Assembly: GCF_002174305.1 (NCBI RefSeq)
Contig: NZ_MIJB01000026.1
Span: 1 to 64,000 of the forward strand
Length of the DNA: 64,000 nucleotides
Source of the DNA: Aeromicrobium sp. PE09-221
Lineage (GTDB): Bacteria > Actinomycetota > Actinomycetes > Propionibacteriales > Nocardioidaceae
Reading direction: 5' to 3'
Shown one piece after another: positions 1 to 7,502 of the stretch. Within the stretch, counting starts at the first letter, position 1. The number at the start of each line of letters is the position of its first letter. The notes under the pieces are model-generated. The model worked only from the letters and a program-made list of their open reading frames with translations, searched no databases and was not told the origin of the DNA. The translations under genes and the position numbers were made by a program.

Positions 1-22
1 AAAGTCTCTACGGAGGTCCACC
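1..22. repeat. Left copy of the att-like direct repeat
   Basis: Positions 5-22 (TCTCTACGGAGGTCCACC) are identical to 46692-46709. The flanking bases aaa[g/c] agree at three of four further positions. Both copies lie in the same orientation and reading frame near the 3' end of a serine recombinase gene, where they encode V-D-L-R-R-(D/E)-F. The coding sequences on either side have diverged. The repeat is therefore a candidate crossover region bounding a 46.7-kb element. Inference only: conserved recombinase coding sequence is the alternative. Confidence 0.55.
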
Positions 23-1680
23 CTGTGCACAAGGCTCGAACCCTTGCCAATGGAATCGTTGGCTGGGGTTCGGGCCTTGTCGCCGTTCTGGGTCCAGTTG
101 AGGGCGTTGGCGTTGACCTCGGGGTCGAGGAGCATCTCGAAGGGCCGGTTGTTCTCGACGCGGAGTTCGTTGTCTTCGTCGATGTAGACCTTGGTGAAGA
201 AGGCTTGGTTGCACAGGCGCCGGTTGGCGTCGTCGCACCGTTGGTAGATGTCGGCGCAGTTGGCCAGGAGTCCGAGGGCGTCGTCGAGGTGGGCGCGGGC
301 GTCGGCGTAGTCGCCGTGGTGGGCGTCGATACGCCGGTTGAGGCGATCGAGTTCGCCGAGGATGCGGTCTTGTTCTCGTTTGAGGACGGGCAGCGGGATG
401 GCGTCGGCGTAGTGGGCTTGCATGAGCCGGTCTTGTTCGTGTTCGAGCCGGTCTCGGTGAGTGGTGAGGCGTTCGAGTTCGTCGGTCTCGGCGGCCATGA
501 GTCGGTCGAACTCGTGGTGGAGCATCCCGGAGAGGGCGTCGCGCTGGGCGGGGCTGATCTGTACGCGGGTGTAGTAGTCCTCGATCAGCTTCTCGACGTC
601 TTCGATCAGGATCGCTCCGCGGGTGCAGTCGGTGCGTTTGGAGTGCCGGCCGGAGCACACGAAGTAGCAGTAGACGTTGCCGTGTCGGTTCTTGGCGTTG
701 GAGACGATCAGCCGGGACCCGCATTGTCCGCAGTGGATGGTGCCTTTGAGGTAGTGGTCGTGGACCTGGGTGGCTTCGGCGGCGGTCTTGTGAGCGGTGA
801 GCACGGACTGGACCTGGTACCAGACCTCGGGTGGGACGAGGGCGGGGTGGGTGCCCTTGTAGCGGGTGCCGCGGTAGACGACATCGCCCTTGTAGTAGGG
901 GTTGGTCAGCAGGCGATGTACCGAGGAGACCGCCAGCGGCTTCGATGGCCGCTTCGGGGTGGGCAGGCTGACCAGTCCGCGGGAGGTGAGTTCGTCGTGG
1001 AGCTGGCTGACGGTCCAGTTCCCCGAGGCGTAGGCCTTGAACGCCCACTCGATCAGGGGCGCTCGCTCGGGGTCGAGTTCGACGGTGCGGACCTCGCGGC
1101 TTTGGTCGTCGCGGGTGCGGACGTTGAGGTAGCCGATTGGGGCCTTGCCGAGGGTGCCACCGCTGATGGCCTTCTGGGTCATGCCCTTGGTGACCTCGGT
1201 GGCGAGGTTGCGGGAGTAGAACTCGGCGATGGTGGACATGATGCCGTGTAGCAGCATCCCCGAGGGGGTCTCGTCGATGTTCTCCGTCGCGGAGACGAGC
1301 ATGACTCCGGCCTGTTGGAGGGCGAGGTGGATGGTCACGTCGTCGGCGCGGTTGCGGGCGAGGCGGTCGACCTTGTGGACGATGCAGTAGGCGACCTTGT
1401 TGGTCTTGACGTATTGGATCATCCGCATCAGGTCGGGCCGGTCGGCGGACTTGGCCGAGGCTCCGGCGTCGACGAACTCCTCCACGATCGCCGCGCCGAG
1501 CTGGTCTGCTTTGCGGCGCACCGCGTCGCGTTGGGCAGGGATGGAGAAGCCTTCGTCGGTACCACCCTTGGATGCCTGTTCACGGGTGGAGACCCGCAGG
1601 TAGGAGATCGCGACCGCGGTGCTGATGGGCGGGTCGATCAGGCTGCCGGCTGGATCGGTAGCAGTCGTTGTGGTGGTCAT
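1..1680 (-). CDS. Large serine recombinase (incomplete at window edge)
   Basis: Site-specific recombinase of the large serine family, expected to integrate and excise the mobile element. 560 codons are visible from an ATG at 1680; no stop occurs before position 1. The N-terminal resolvase domain has SYLRVSTREQ at residues 26-35, with the presumed catalytic serine at 31, then VDRLARNR and the SGMLLHGIMSTIAEFYSRNL helix. A recombinase domain (KAPIGYLN), a zinc ribbon (CGQCGS ... CSGRHSKRTDC) and a coiled coil follow. It is clearly paralogous to the recombinase at 46.2-48.4 kb. It lies downstream of the leftward conjugation genes, and its 3' end crosses the att-like repeat, so its true C-terminus depends on sequence left of the window. 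Confidence 0.93.
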   Translation of the reverse strand, partial: MTTTTTATDPAGSLIDPPISTAVAISYLRVSTREQASKGGTDEGFSIPAQRDAVRRKADQLGAAIVEEFVDAGASAKSADRPDLMRMIQYVKTNKVAYCIVHKVDRLARNRADDVTIHLALQQAGVMLVSATENIDETPSGMLLHGIMSTIAEFYSRNLATEVTKGMTQKAISGGTLGKAPIGYLNVRTRDDQSREVRTVELDPERAPLIEWAFKAYASGNWTVSQLHDELTSRGLVSLPTPKRPSKPLAVSSVHRLLTNPYYKGDVVYRGTRYKGTHPALVPPEVWYQVQSVLTAHKTAAEATQVHDHYLKGTIHCGQCGSRLIVSNAKNRHGNVYCYFVCSGRHSKRTDCTRGAILIEDVEKLIEDYYTRVQISPAQRDALSGMLHHEFDRLMAAETDELERLTTHRDRLEHEQDRLMQAHYADAIPLPVLKREQDRILGELDRLNRRIDAHHGDYADARAHLDDALGLLANCADIYQRCDDANRRLCNQAFFTKVYIDEDNELRVENNRPFEMLLDPEVNANALNWTQNGDKARTPANDSIGKGSSLVHRVDLRRDF

Positions 1681-1715
1681 CGGGTCCTTGCCTCTCACGC
1701 GATTCGACCCTCGCG

Positions 1716-1733
1716 CTCCCAGACGCCTGGGAG
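1716..1733. promoter_or_regulatory. Hairpin in the recombinase leader
   Basis: A perfect 7-bp stem (CTCCCAG / CTGGGAG) with a 4-nt loop lies 36 nt upstream of the recombinase ATG. No U-run follows on the minus strand, so it is not a classic terminator. It could limit read-through from the conjugation operon into the recombinase gene. Function is unknown. Confidence 0.35.
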
Positions 1734-1864
1734 GAGTGTTGATCGTGAGAGCAGCCATCGGTGTGGCTGTAGGACAAGACCCGGCCGGGTCACGGTGCGT
1801 GTTGCCCACCCGTGCGGGTGAGGTTTGGGACCACAACACCCCGCGTACGCGAGGCTTGCTGGTG

Positions 1865-2110
1865 TCATTCTACCAACGGGCCTGCGACACTCGCCGCTGA
1901 GCGGAGGGCTGCGGCTGGGTCGCGGTAGGTCTCAGGTGGTTCGGCGGCGCGGCGGTCGGCGCGGCTGCGGCCGGTCTCCTGCAAGGTCAACCGGATCAGC
2001 ACCTCGGCGAGCTTGTGCAGATCGGCCGGGTCCCGGTGCACGGCCCGGACGGAGAAGGAGCGGTCTTCGTAGCGGCGCCGGTCGGTCTTCTTCACGTAGC
2101 CGCCCATCAC
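1865..2110 (-). CDS. Small conserved-type hypothetical protein of the conjugation block
   Basis: 81-aa basic and polar protein starting MMGGYVKKTD. Its ATG overlaps the TGA of the upstream gene by 4 bp (2107-2110), the usual sign of translational coupling here, so it is probably real despite its size. No membrane segment or known motif is visible. It is the last gene before the recombinase; about 180 bp of non-coding DNA with small GC palindromes (for example 1807-1820) separates them. Function unknown. Confidence 0.6.
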   Translation of the reverse strand: MMGGYVKKTDRRRYEDRSFSVRAVHRDPADLHKLAEVLIRLTLQETGRSRADRRAAEPPETYRDPAAALRSAASVAGPLVE

Positions 2111-2739
2111 TCCCGCACCTCCCCGGTGACCGGGTCAACATCGAGGTCGTCGTCGAGGCTTGCGTAGAACTCGTCCTCGGCCTCCTGACGTCTGCGGACC
2201 TGGGCGTGGACGAATTCCACGAACTCGGCGTCGCGGTCGGCGATCACCACATCCTCCACCGGCGGTCCGGGTTCTTCGCCGGGCCAGGTGGTCTGCCGGG
2301 TGGGCCGGTCACGATCGATCCGGGTGCCCGAGGCGGCCACCCAGTCCCGGAGGCGGGCGCGGGCGTCGGCGAAGTCGCGGTGCCAGCCGATCGCCGCGGA
2401 AGCGTTCTGCTCGGGGTCGTAGGCACCCAGCCAGTGCAGGTGCAGCGCGGAGAGTTCCCAGACCAGTTCGGGGTGGTGGTGCCAGAACGGCGGCAGCACG
2501 CTGGCGGGGAGCCCGTAGGTGCGGCGCAGCCAGTCCACCCACCGGTTCAGCGCGAGCCATTCGGTTTCCAGGTCATGCGCGGACAGCAGGTTCCAGTTCA
2601 CCGGGTGCGGCGTCTCGGGCACATCGGCGTCGCTGACGCGCGGCGGACCGTCGAACACATCCGGCTCATCCAGCTCCGGCACCTCACCGTTGGTCGGGTC
2701 GGTGCCGGGTGGATCGGTCTCAGGCGTGTGATCGGTCAT
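2107..2739 (-). CDS. DUF4913-like protein
   Basis: 210-aa protein starting at ATG 2739, with GGGAG upstream. Longer in-frame upstream sequence is low-complexity and lies over the ssb gene, so this internal start is preferred. The N-terminal 45 residues are acidic and proline-rich. The middle has tryptophan-rich helices with W...HHHPEL and WHRDF, resembling the DUF4913 family often found on actinobacterial plasmids and ICEs. The C-terminus is acidic. It lies just downstream of ssb. Role in transfer is unknown and the family assignment is from pattern only. Confidence 0.65.
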   Translation of the reverse strand: MTDHTPETDPPGTDPTNGEVPELDEPDVFDGPPRVSDADVPETPHPVNWNLLSAHDLETEWLALNRWVDWLRRTYGLPASVLPPFWHHHPELVWELSALHLHWLGAYDPEQNASAAIGWHRDFADARARLRDWVAASGTRIDRDRPTRQTTWPGEEPGPPVEDVVIADRDAEFVEFVHAQVRRRQEAEDEFYASLDDDLDVDPVTGEVRE

Positions 2740-2758
2740 GATGCTCGGCTCCCGGCGT

Positions 2759-3205
2759 TCACAGGCTGATGGCCGTGGACTGCGGTGCCTGGGCGGGCCG
2801 GGACGGTGGATCGAACGCGGCCGCGTCCCGCTCCGCTGCTGCGCGGCGTGGGGTGCGGTCGACCTCGTAGCGGGTGCGGGCGGTGTCGTGACCGATCTTC
2901 TTGGCCACGAACTCCTCGCTCTCGACCGCCTGGCCGTCGCGTTCGTAGTTGACCTCGCGGGTGTAGCCCTCGGCGATGAAGTTGTCGCCCTTGGCGAACC
3001 GGTCATGCGCGTGCTCGGCCGACCGGCCGAACATCACCATGTGGTGATAGGTCGTCTCGGTCTGGGTGAAAGACCCATCGTCCTCGCGACGGAAGTGCTC
3101 CTTGCCGACCCGGGCGTAGAACCGAGGATCACCCTTCGAGGTCTGGCTGAGCTGGGGGTCTGAGGCGATGAACCCCGAGAACGATTCCTGGGTGCGGATA
3201 GCCAT
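2759..3205 (-). CDS. ssb: Single-stranded DNA-binding protein
   Basis: 148-aa OB-fold protein expected to coat single-stranded DNA during conjugative transfer and replication. The N-terminus (MAIRTQESFSGFIASDPQL) and the stretch with 'HHMVMFGRSAEHAHDRFAKG' then 'IAEGYTREVNYERDG' match the SSB beta-barrel; the C-terminal 40 residues are low-complexity. ATG 3205 is preferred over GTG 3223 because GAGGAG lies 6-8 nt upstream of it. An element-borne ssb next to a coupling protein is common in ICEs. Confidence 0.85.
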   Translation of the reverse strand: MAIRTQESFSGFIASDPQLSQTSKGDPRFYARVGKEHFRREDDGSFTQTETTYHHMVMFGRSAEHAHDRFAKGDNFIAEGYTREVNYERDGQAVESEEFVAKKIGHDTARTRYEVDRTPRRAAAERDAAAFDPPSRPAQAPQSTAISL

Positions 3206-3260
3206 TTGACTCTCCTCTGACACTCACGCGACCCCGCCGATCGGAGCCGCTGATGTCAGG

Positions 3261-3269
3261 CAGGTGCAC
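3261..3269 (-). repeat. GTGCACCTG leader motif, copy 1
   Basis: Exact copy in the gap between the coupling-protein gene and ssb, about 55 nt upstream of the ssb start. On the minus strand it is preceded by GGTGCGGCCT, which can pair with its GCACC. Confidence 0.5.
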
Positions 3270-3292
3270 AGGCCGCACCACGCCCGCCCCGG

Positions 3293-5080
3293 TTACGAGC
3301 CGGGTCCACGCAGCAGTGCCTCGACCTCTGCCCGGTCGGCCGTCAACTCGGCCGCGTCAGGACGAGAGGGCCAGGGTCGTAGGTCGGTGACGATCGGCGG
3401 GGCACTGCGTAGGAGCGTGACGCCGGTGCCGAACGGGAGCGTCCTGATCCGGTCTGGCGGCAGGATCGGGACTCGGCGGACCGAGCGTTGGTTGGATCGG
3501 CTGCCGTGGTCACCCAGGGTCACCGAGTCGGTGTACTCGTCACGTTCGCCGATGAGGGTGGAGAGGTCTTGGAGGTCGCGGGAGTTGGAGGCACCACCGA
3601 GAATCACCTTGACAATGGAGGCGTCCCAGATCGCCCCGGCGGCATTGTCGGACCACTTCTCCCGCGCCTGAGCGAGCGACTGCAACACGGGCAGCGTCGT
3701 GATGCCGGTGCCACCGCCCTCGGCCATCAGCGTCGGGAGGCTCGGCAATGGGGCGAGGTTGCCGATCTCATCGAGTGCCAGCAGCAGTGGTGGGTCGAGA
3801 CGGGCGCCGGGTGAGCGGGCCGCGATCCGGCGCGCGGTTTCGATGAGGTCTTCCACGAACGCCGCCACCAGAGCGGCGGATGCGCCGGCCCCCGCCCCGG
3901 TGGCCAGCAGATAGAGGGTGCCGCGGGCTTGGATGAAGGTCTCGGGGTCGAAGTCCTCACCCGGCCCCGGCGACACCGCGTCGAGCACCCGCGGGTCAGC
4001 CAGGGCACCGAGGGCCAGCGCCACGCCCTGCCAGATGGAGTCGCGGGTCTTGGGGTCCGAATCGATCATCGCCCCAAGCGAGTCCGCCCACCCCGTCGCC
4101 GCCTGGGTGCTGTTGGTGAGGATGGCGACGGCTTCGGCGGCGGCCGTGGGGTCGAGGGTCCAGCGGAACAACTCTGAGGGTGGCCGTCCGTCGAGGGCGG
4201 CGGCGTGCAGCAAGGCTTGGAGGGCGGTGCGGGTCTTGCCTTCCCAGAACCCGCCGGACTCCACCCCGCCCGCAGACAGGCCGGTGGCGGAGGCGAGGCC
4301 GGTGGCGCGGATCATCGCCGTGAGTGGGTCGTGGCAGCCGCGAATCGGTGACCAGCGCATCCCGGCAGGGATGCCTTCGGCCAGGTGCTGGGGGTCGAAC
4401 ACCGCCACCGGCCGTCCCTCGCGTTGGCGGGCGCGGAGGGTCGCGGTGAGGTTGTCCGGACGCGTGGAGGTGGTGACGACGGCTCCGGGTGCGTCGAGGA
4501 TGGCGTTGATGACCACATGCAGGCCTTTGCCGGAGCGGGGTGGACCGATGAGCAGGATCGAGTCCTCCACCGAGGCCCACACCTGCTTCCCTCGTGAACG
4601 GCCCAGCAGGTATCCCACATCGGAGGGCGTCGGCTCATCGAGTGACGGGCGCAGTGTCGTGGCTCGGCGTAGCAATGCCTTCGAAGAGGCGGTCTGGGTG
4701 ACCTCATGTGCCGTGGCCGTGCCGGCCAGGCGTCGCGGGTCGGTCTCGACCCTGCGCGAGTGGCGACGCAGCCTCACCCACACCCACCCACCAGCCGTCA
4801 CGAGGCCACCGAGCAAGATCGCGGTGACGATCCAGTAGGCGACCGGGCTCAGCCCTTCGGCATCGAGCGCGGTGGCGGGGTCGGTGGGGTTGAACAGCAC
4901 CCCGAGCCCGGATGCAGGTCCGGCGGCGGGTTGGGGTGTGCCGGTCAGGAACGCCGCCACACTGCCGGCGGCGCGCAGGACGAGTGCGACACCGAACGCG
5001 CCGATCAGGGCGATGATGGCGGCGTTGGTCAGCTCGTCGCCCAGGCTCCCGGTCTGCCGGCCCGGCGCCGGGCCGGTCAT
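3293..5080 (-). CDS. VirD4/TraG-type conjugative coupling ATPase
   Basis: 595-aa type IV secretion coupling protein that would bring the relaxase-DNA complex to the mating channel. Two membrane segments lie at about residues 20-45 and 80-102. The P-loop GPPRSGKG is at 179-186 and the Walker B LLLALDEIGN at 432-441, followed by the TraG-like 'TLMAEGGGTGITTLPVLQSL' region. Its ATG overlaps the upstream gene stop by 4 bp. It lies between a small conserved gene and ssb and is transcribed with the conjugation block. A second, different coupling-type ATPase is at 49.9-52.1 kb. Confidence 0.9.
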   Translation of the reverse strand: MTGPAPGRQTGSLGDELTNAAIIALIGAFGVALVLRAAGSVAAFLTGTPQPAAGPASGLGVLFNPTDPATALDAEGLSPVAYWIVTAILLGGLVTAGGWVWVRLRRHSRRVETDPRRLAGTATAHEVTQTASSKALLRRATTLRPSLDEPTPSDVGYLLGRSRGKQVWASVEDSILLIGPPRSGKGLHVVINAILDAPGAVVTTSTRPDNLTATLRARQREGRPVAVFDPQHLAEGIPAGMRWSPIRGCHDPLTAMIRATGLASATGLSAGGVESGGFWEGKTRTALQALLHAAALDGRPPSELFRWTLDPTAAAEAVAILTNSTQAATGWADSLGAMIDSDPKTRDSIWQGVALALGALADPRVLDAVSPGPGEDFDPETFIQARGTLYLLATGAGAGASAALVAAFVEDLIETARRIAARSPGARLDPPLLLALDEIGNLAPLPSLPTLMAEGGGTGITTLPVLQSLAQAREKWSDNAAGAIWDASIVKVILGGASNSRDLQDLSTLIGERDEYTDSVTLGDHGSRSNQRSVRRVPILPPDRIRTLPFGTGVTLLRSAPPIVTDLRPWPSRPDAAELTADRAEVEALLRGPGS

Positions 5081-5649
5081 GGCAGCCGCCGCACCCGGAC
5101 CGTGCCCGAGACCCGGCCCAGCAGCACGACCTCTCCGACGCCATCGTCGAGCAGCCCAGCGAGGCGACTGGCATCGAGCAGGGCGCGGGCGTGACCGGTG
5201 CCGGCGGCGTCCGTGTGCGCGACAATCAGGGCGACGGCGATGTCCTCACCGGGCACAAACCCCTCACCAGTGACCTCCACCAGCTCCGGTGCCGGCTTCG
5301 CCTTGGTGTGCTTGCTGCGCGGTTGACTCGGCTCGGTCTCTGCGGGTCGTGGCGGTGTGGGTTTGCGGACGTGGATGAGGTCGGTGAACACGGTCCCGTC
5401 GCTCTCGCGGACCTCGATCCGCACCGCGACCGTGCGGTCCTCGGTGATGGCGTCCAGCAGGGCGCCGAAGGTGCCCCGCGTCCACGCCTGCCCCTCAGCC
5501 GGTGGCGGGAAGGCGGCACCATCGATGGTGACATCCAGGGCACCGGTCTCGGCGGCGGTGATGATCACGTGCGGCAACACCACCGGCGGCCCATCGGGCG
5601 GCGTGTTGCGGCGGCTACGGCGAGAAGGAAGATCGGCGTTGGAACCCAT
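5077..5649 (-). CDS. Conserved-type hypothetical protein coupled to the coupling ATPase
   Basis: 190-aa soluble protein from ATG 5649. The start is chosen because the repeated leader motif lies directly upstream (5656-5664) and sequence further upstream is low-complexity. The central part (residues about 40-110) looks like a compact alpha/beta domain (VIITAAETGALDVTIDG); a basic linker and a C-terminal domain follow. The stop overlaps the ATPase start by 4 bp, so the two are probably made together. No family recognised. Confidence 0.6.
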   Translation of the reverse strand: MGSNADLPSRRSRRNTPPDGPPVVLPHVIITAAETGALDVTIDGAAFPPPAEGQAWTRGTFGALLDAITEDRTVAVRIEVRESDGTVFTDLIHVRKPTPPRPAETEPSQPRSKHTKAKPAPELVEVTGEGFVPGEDIAVALIVAHTDAAGTGHARALLDASRLAGLLDDGVGEVVLLGRVSGTVRVRRLP

Positions 5650-5655
5650 ACCGGC

Positions 5656-5664
5656 CAGGTGCAC
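5656..5664 (-). repeat. GTGCACCTG leader motif, copy 2
   Basis: Exact copy ending 6 nt before the ATG of the 190-aa gene (5649). Together with the preceding GG it forms the 8-bp palindrome GGTGCACC. It occupies the place where a Shine-Dalgarno would be expected. Confidence 0.5.
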
Positions 5665-5751
5665 CAGTACGCCCGCAGAGAGGACCGGGAACCGTCTGCG
5701 GTCAGGGCGCAACACACTTCACCGGTGCTCGGCCTTCACAGGAGTGTTAGT

Positions 5752-5771
5752 ATATGCGTATGAACGCAGAT
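5752..5771. promoter_or_regulatory. Probable ArsR/SmtB operator overlapping the regulator start
   Basis: Inverted repeat ATATGCGT-atga-ACGCAGAT: 7 of 8 paired positions match, and TGCGT/ACGCA is perfect. It covers the first codons of the ArsR-family gene. Operators of this length at or near the start are typical of SmtB/ArsR autoregulation. The AGGAG ribosome-binding site lies just upstream (about 5740-5744). Confidence 0.55.
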
Positions 5772-6122
5772 AAGCAGTTATGCGGGATGGACCCGGCATC
5801 GGAATACGTCGACCTGGCTGCGGAGGTGCTGGGCATCCTGTCCGATCCGACTCGGATCAGGATCGTGCTCGCACTGCGGCGCGCCGAAGAACTGCCGGTC
5901 AAGGCACTGGCAGAGATCGTCGACAAGAAACCTCCCGGGGTCTCCCAGCATCTCGCCCGGCTGCGGATGGCGCGGATGGTCACAACGAGGCAGGAGGGCA
6001 CAAGCGTGCTCTACAAGCTCACTGACGAACACGCCCTCGCTGTCGTCGTCGAGGCGATCAAGCAGGCAGAGCACGCAATCGCCAACGGGCAGACACCACC
6101 GCACCACCACACACCTCAGTAG
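5754..6122 (+). CDS. ArsR/SmtB-family metal sensor, KmtR-like (Ni/Co type)
   Basis: 122-aa winged-helix repressor expected to release its operator on metal binding. The DNA-recognition helix region PPGVSQHLARLRMARMV and the flanking wing GTSVLYKLTDEHA resemble mycobacterial KmtR. The C-terminal part has DEH, QAEHA and PPHHHTP, consistent with the nickel/cobalt ligand set of KmtR (His/Glu in the last helix plus a C-terminal His pair). The start at 5754 has AGGAG 9 nt upstream; the in-frame ATG at 5760 is an alternative. It is on the opposite strand to the conjugation genes around it and 45 nt upstream of an MFS pump that it probably controls. Confidence 0.85.
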   Translation: MRMNADKQLCGMDPASEYVDLAAEVLGILSDPTRIRIVLALRRAEELPVKALAEIVDKKPPGVSQHLARLRMARMVTTRQEGTSVLYKLTDEHALAVVVEAIKQAEHAIANGQTPPHHHTPQ

Positions 6123-6167
6123 CGCCTGCCGCCCCCCTTTTGTTCTCGATCTGATCGGCCCGACCTC

Positions 6168-7421
6168 ATGCTCACCGTCCTTAGGAATCCGACCTACGCG
6201 AAGCTGTTCACCGCGCAGGCCATCGCACTGCTGGGTACCGGACTGCTCACGGTCGCACTCGGCCTGCTCGCCTTCGACATCGCTGGCGGAAATGCCGGGA
6301 TCGTCATGGGCGTCGCGATGAGCATCAAGATGGTCGCCTACGTCGCCGTCGCTCCGGTGACCACCGCCCTACTCGCACGTCTGCCCCGCAAGCCGGTACT
6401 CATCGGCGCCGATCTGATCCGCGCTGGAGTCGCCGTCTCGTTGCCGTTTGTGACCGAGGAGTGGCAGATCTACCTTCTGATCTTCCTGCTCCAGTCCGCC
6501 TCGGCGACCTTCACCCCCACATTCCAAGCCGTCATCCCCTCGGTCTTGCCTGACGAGAACGACTACACCCGGGCATTGTCACTGTCACGGCTGGCCTACG
6601 ACCTCGAATCGCTGCTGAGCCCGACGCTCGCCGCCGCCTTGCTGACCGTGATCAGCTACCACAACCTCTTTGTCGGCACTGTGATCGGATTCCTCATCTC
6701 CGCAGCGCTCGTCATCGCTTCTCGTTTTCCGCGAATCGAGACGCCGCCACCGACACCGTTCCTCAACCGCCTTACCCGCGGCGCACAGGCCTTCTGGGTC
6801 GATAGAGAGCTGCGCGGGCTGATGGGCCTGAACCTCGTCGTCGCGACCACCACCGCTATGGTCATCGTCAACTCCACCGTGCTCGTTCTCGGCGAGCTAG
6901 GGCGACCTCAATCAGACGCCGCTCTCTTACTCGCTGCCTACGGAGGCGGCTCGATGGTCGTCGCTCTCCTCATGCCGAAACTGTTGGAGACACTGCCAGA
7001 CAGACCGGTCATGCTCACCGGAGGGATCGCGCTCCCCACTTTGCTCCTCGCCACGGCCGGGAGTATCGCCTGGATGGAGGGCCCATCCCAGTGGATCGCG
7101 CTGCTGGCCATCTGGGCGCTGCTGGGATCTGCGACCTCCACGATCCTCACCCCATCGGCCAGGCTCCTGCGTCGAGGCAGCACTGAGCAGACCCGACCCG
7201 CCGTCTTCGCCGCCCAGTTCTCCCTCTCCCACGCCTGTTTCCTCATCACCTACCCTCTCGCCGGTGTTCTCGGTGCCACGATCGGTCTCGACGCCATCGC
7301 GCTTGTGCTCGTCGCAATCGGTATCCTCGGTGCGCTCTTCACCGCTCTCACCTGGCGTAGAGTTCCGCGCCCGTCGACGCCGTCTAACCACAGCGGCCGT
7401 CGGCAGCCTGCGGCCCAATGA
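6168..7421 (+). CDS. MFS efflux transporter, probably metal export (NreB-like)
   Basis: 417-aa membrane protein with about 12 hydrophobic segments and an N-terminal 'NPTYAKLFTAQAIALLGTGLL' typical of MFS members related to NreB/DHA3 exporters. The RLPRKPVLIGADLIRA loop corresponds to the MFS motif-A region. The C-terminus carries a short basic and His-containing tail. It directly follows the KmtR-like repressor in a two-gene cassette, suggesting nickel or cobalt export. Substrate is inferred from context only. The cassette splits the leftward conjugation block, consistent with insertion as cargo. Confidence 0.75.
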   Translation: MLTVLRNPTYAKLFTAQAIALLGTGLLTVALGLLAFDIAGGNAGIVMGVAMSIKMVAYVAVAPVTTALLARLPRKPVLIGADLIRAGVAVSLPFVTEEWQIYLLIFLLQSASATFTPTFQAVIPSVLPDENDYTRALSLSRLAYDLESLLSPTLAAALLTVISYHNLFVGTVIGFLISAALVIASRFPRIETPPPTPFLNRLTRGAQAFWVDRELRGLMGLNLVVATTTAMVIVNSTVLVLGELGRPQSDAALLLAAYGGGSMVVALLMPKLLETLPDRPVMLTGGIALPTLLLATAGSIAWMEGPSQWIALLAIWALLGSATSTILTPSARLLRRGSTEQTRPAVFAAQFSLSHACFLITYPLAGVLGATIGLDAIALVLVAIGILGALFTALTWRRVPRPSTPSNHSGRRQPAAQ

Positions 7422-7502
7422 TGAGGGCGCATGTTCCACGAGCACGCACCCTCACAACCCTGAAAAGCGGCCCCCCATCCGCAGGTTCCCACGAATCAGG
7501 CT

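Noticed and set aside
25..1251. Long plus-strand frame opposite the first recombinase
   Set aside because: Val/Gly/Asp-rich shadow; the opposite strand encodes a recombinase with intact catalytic and zinc motifs.
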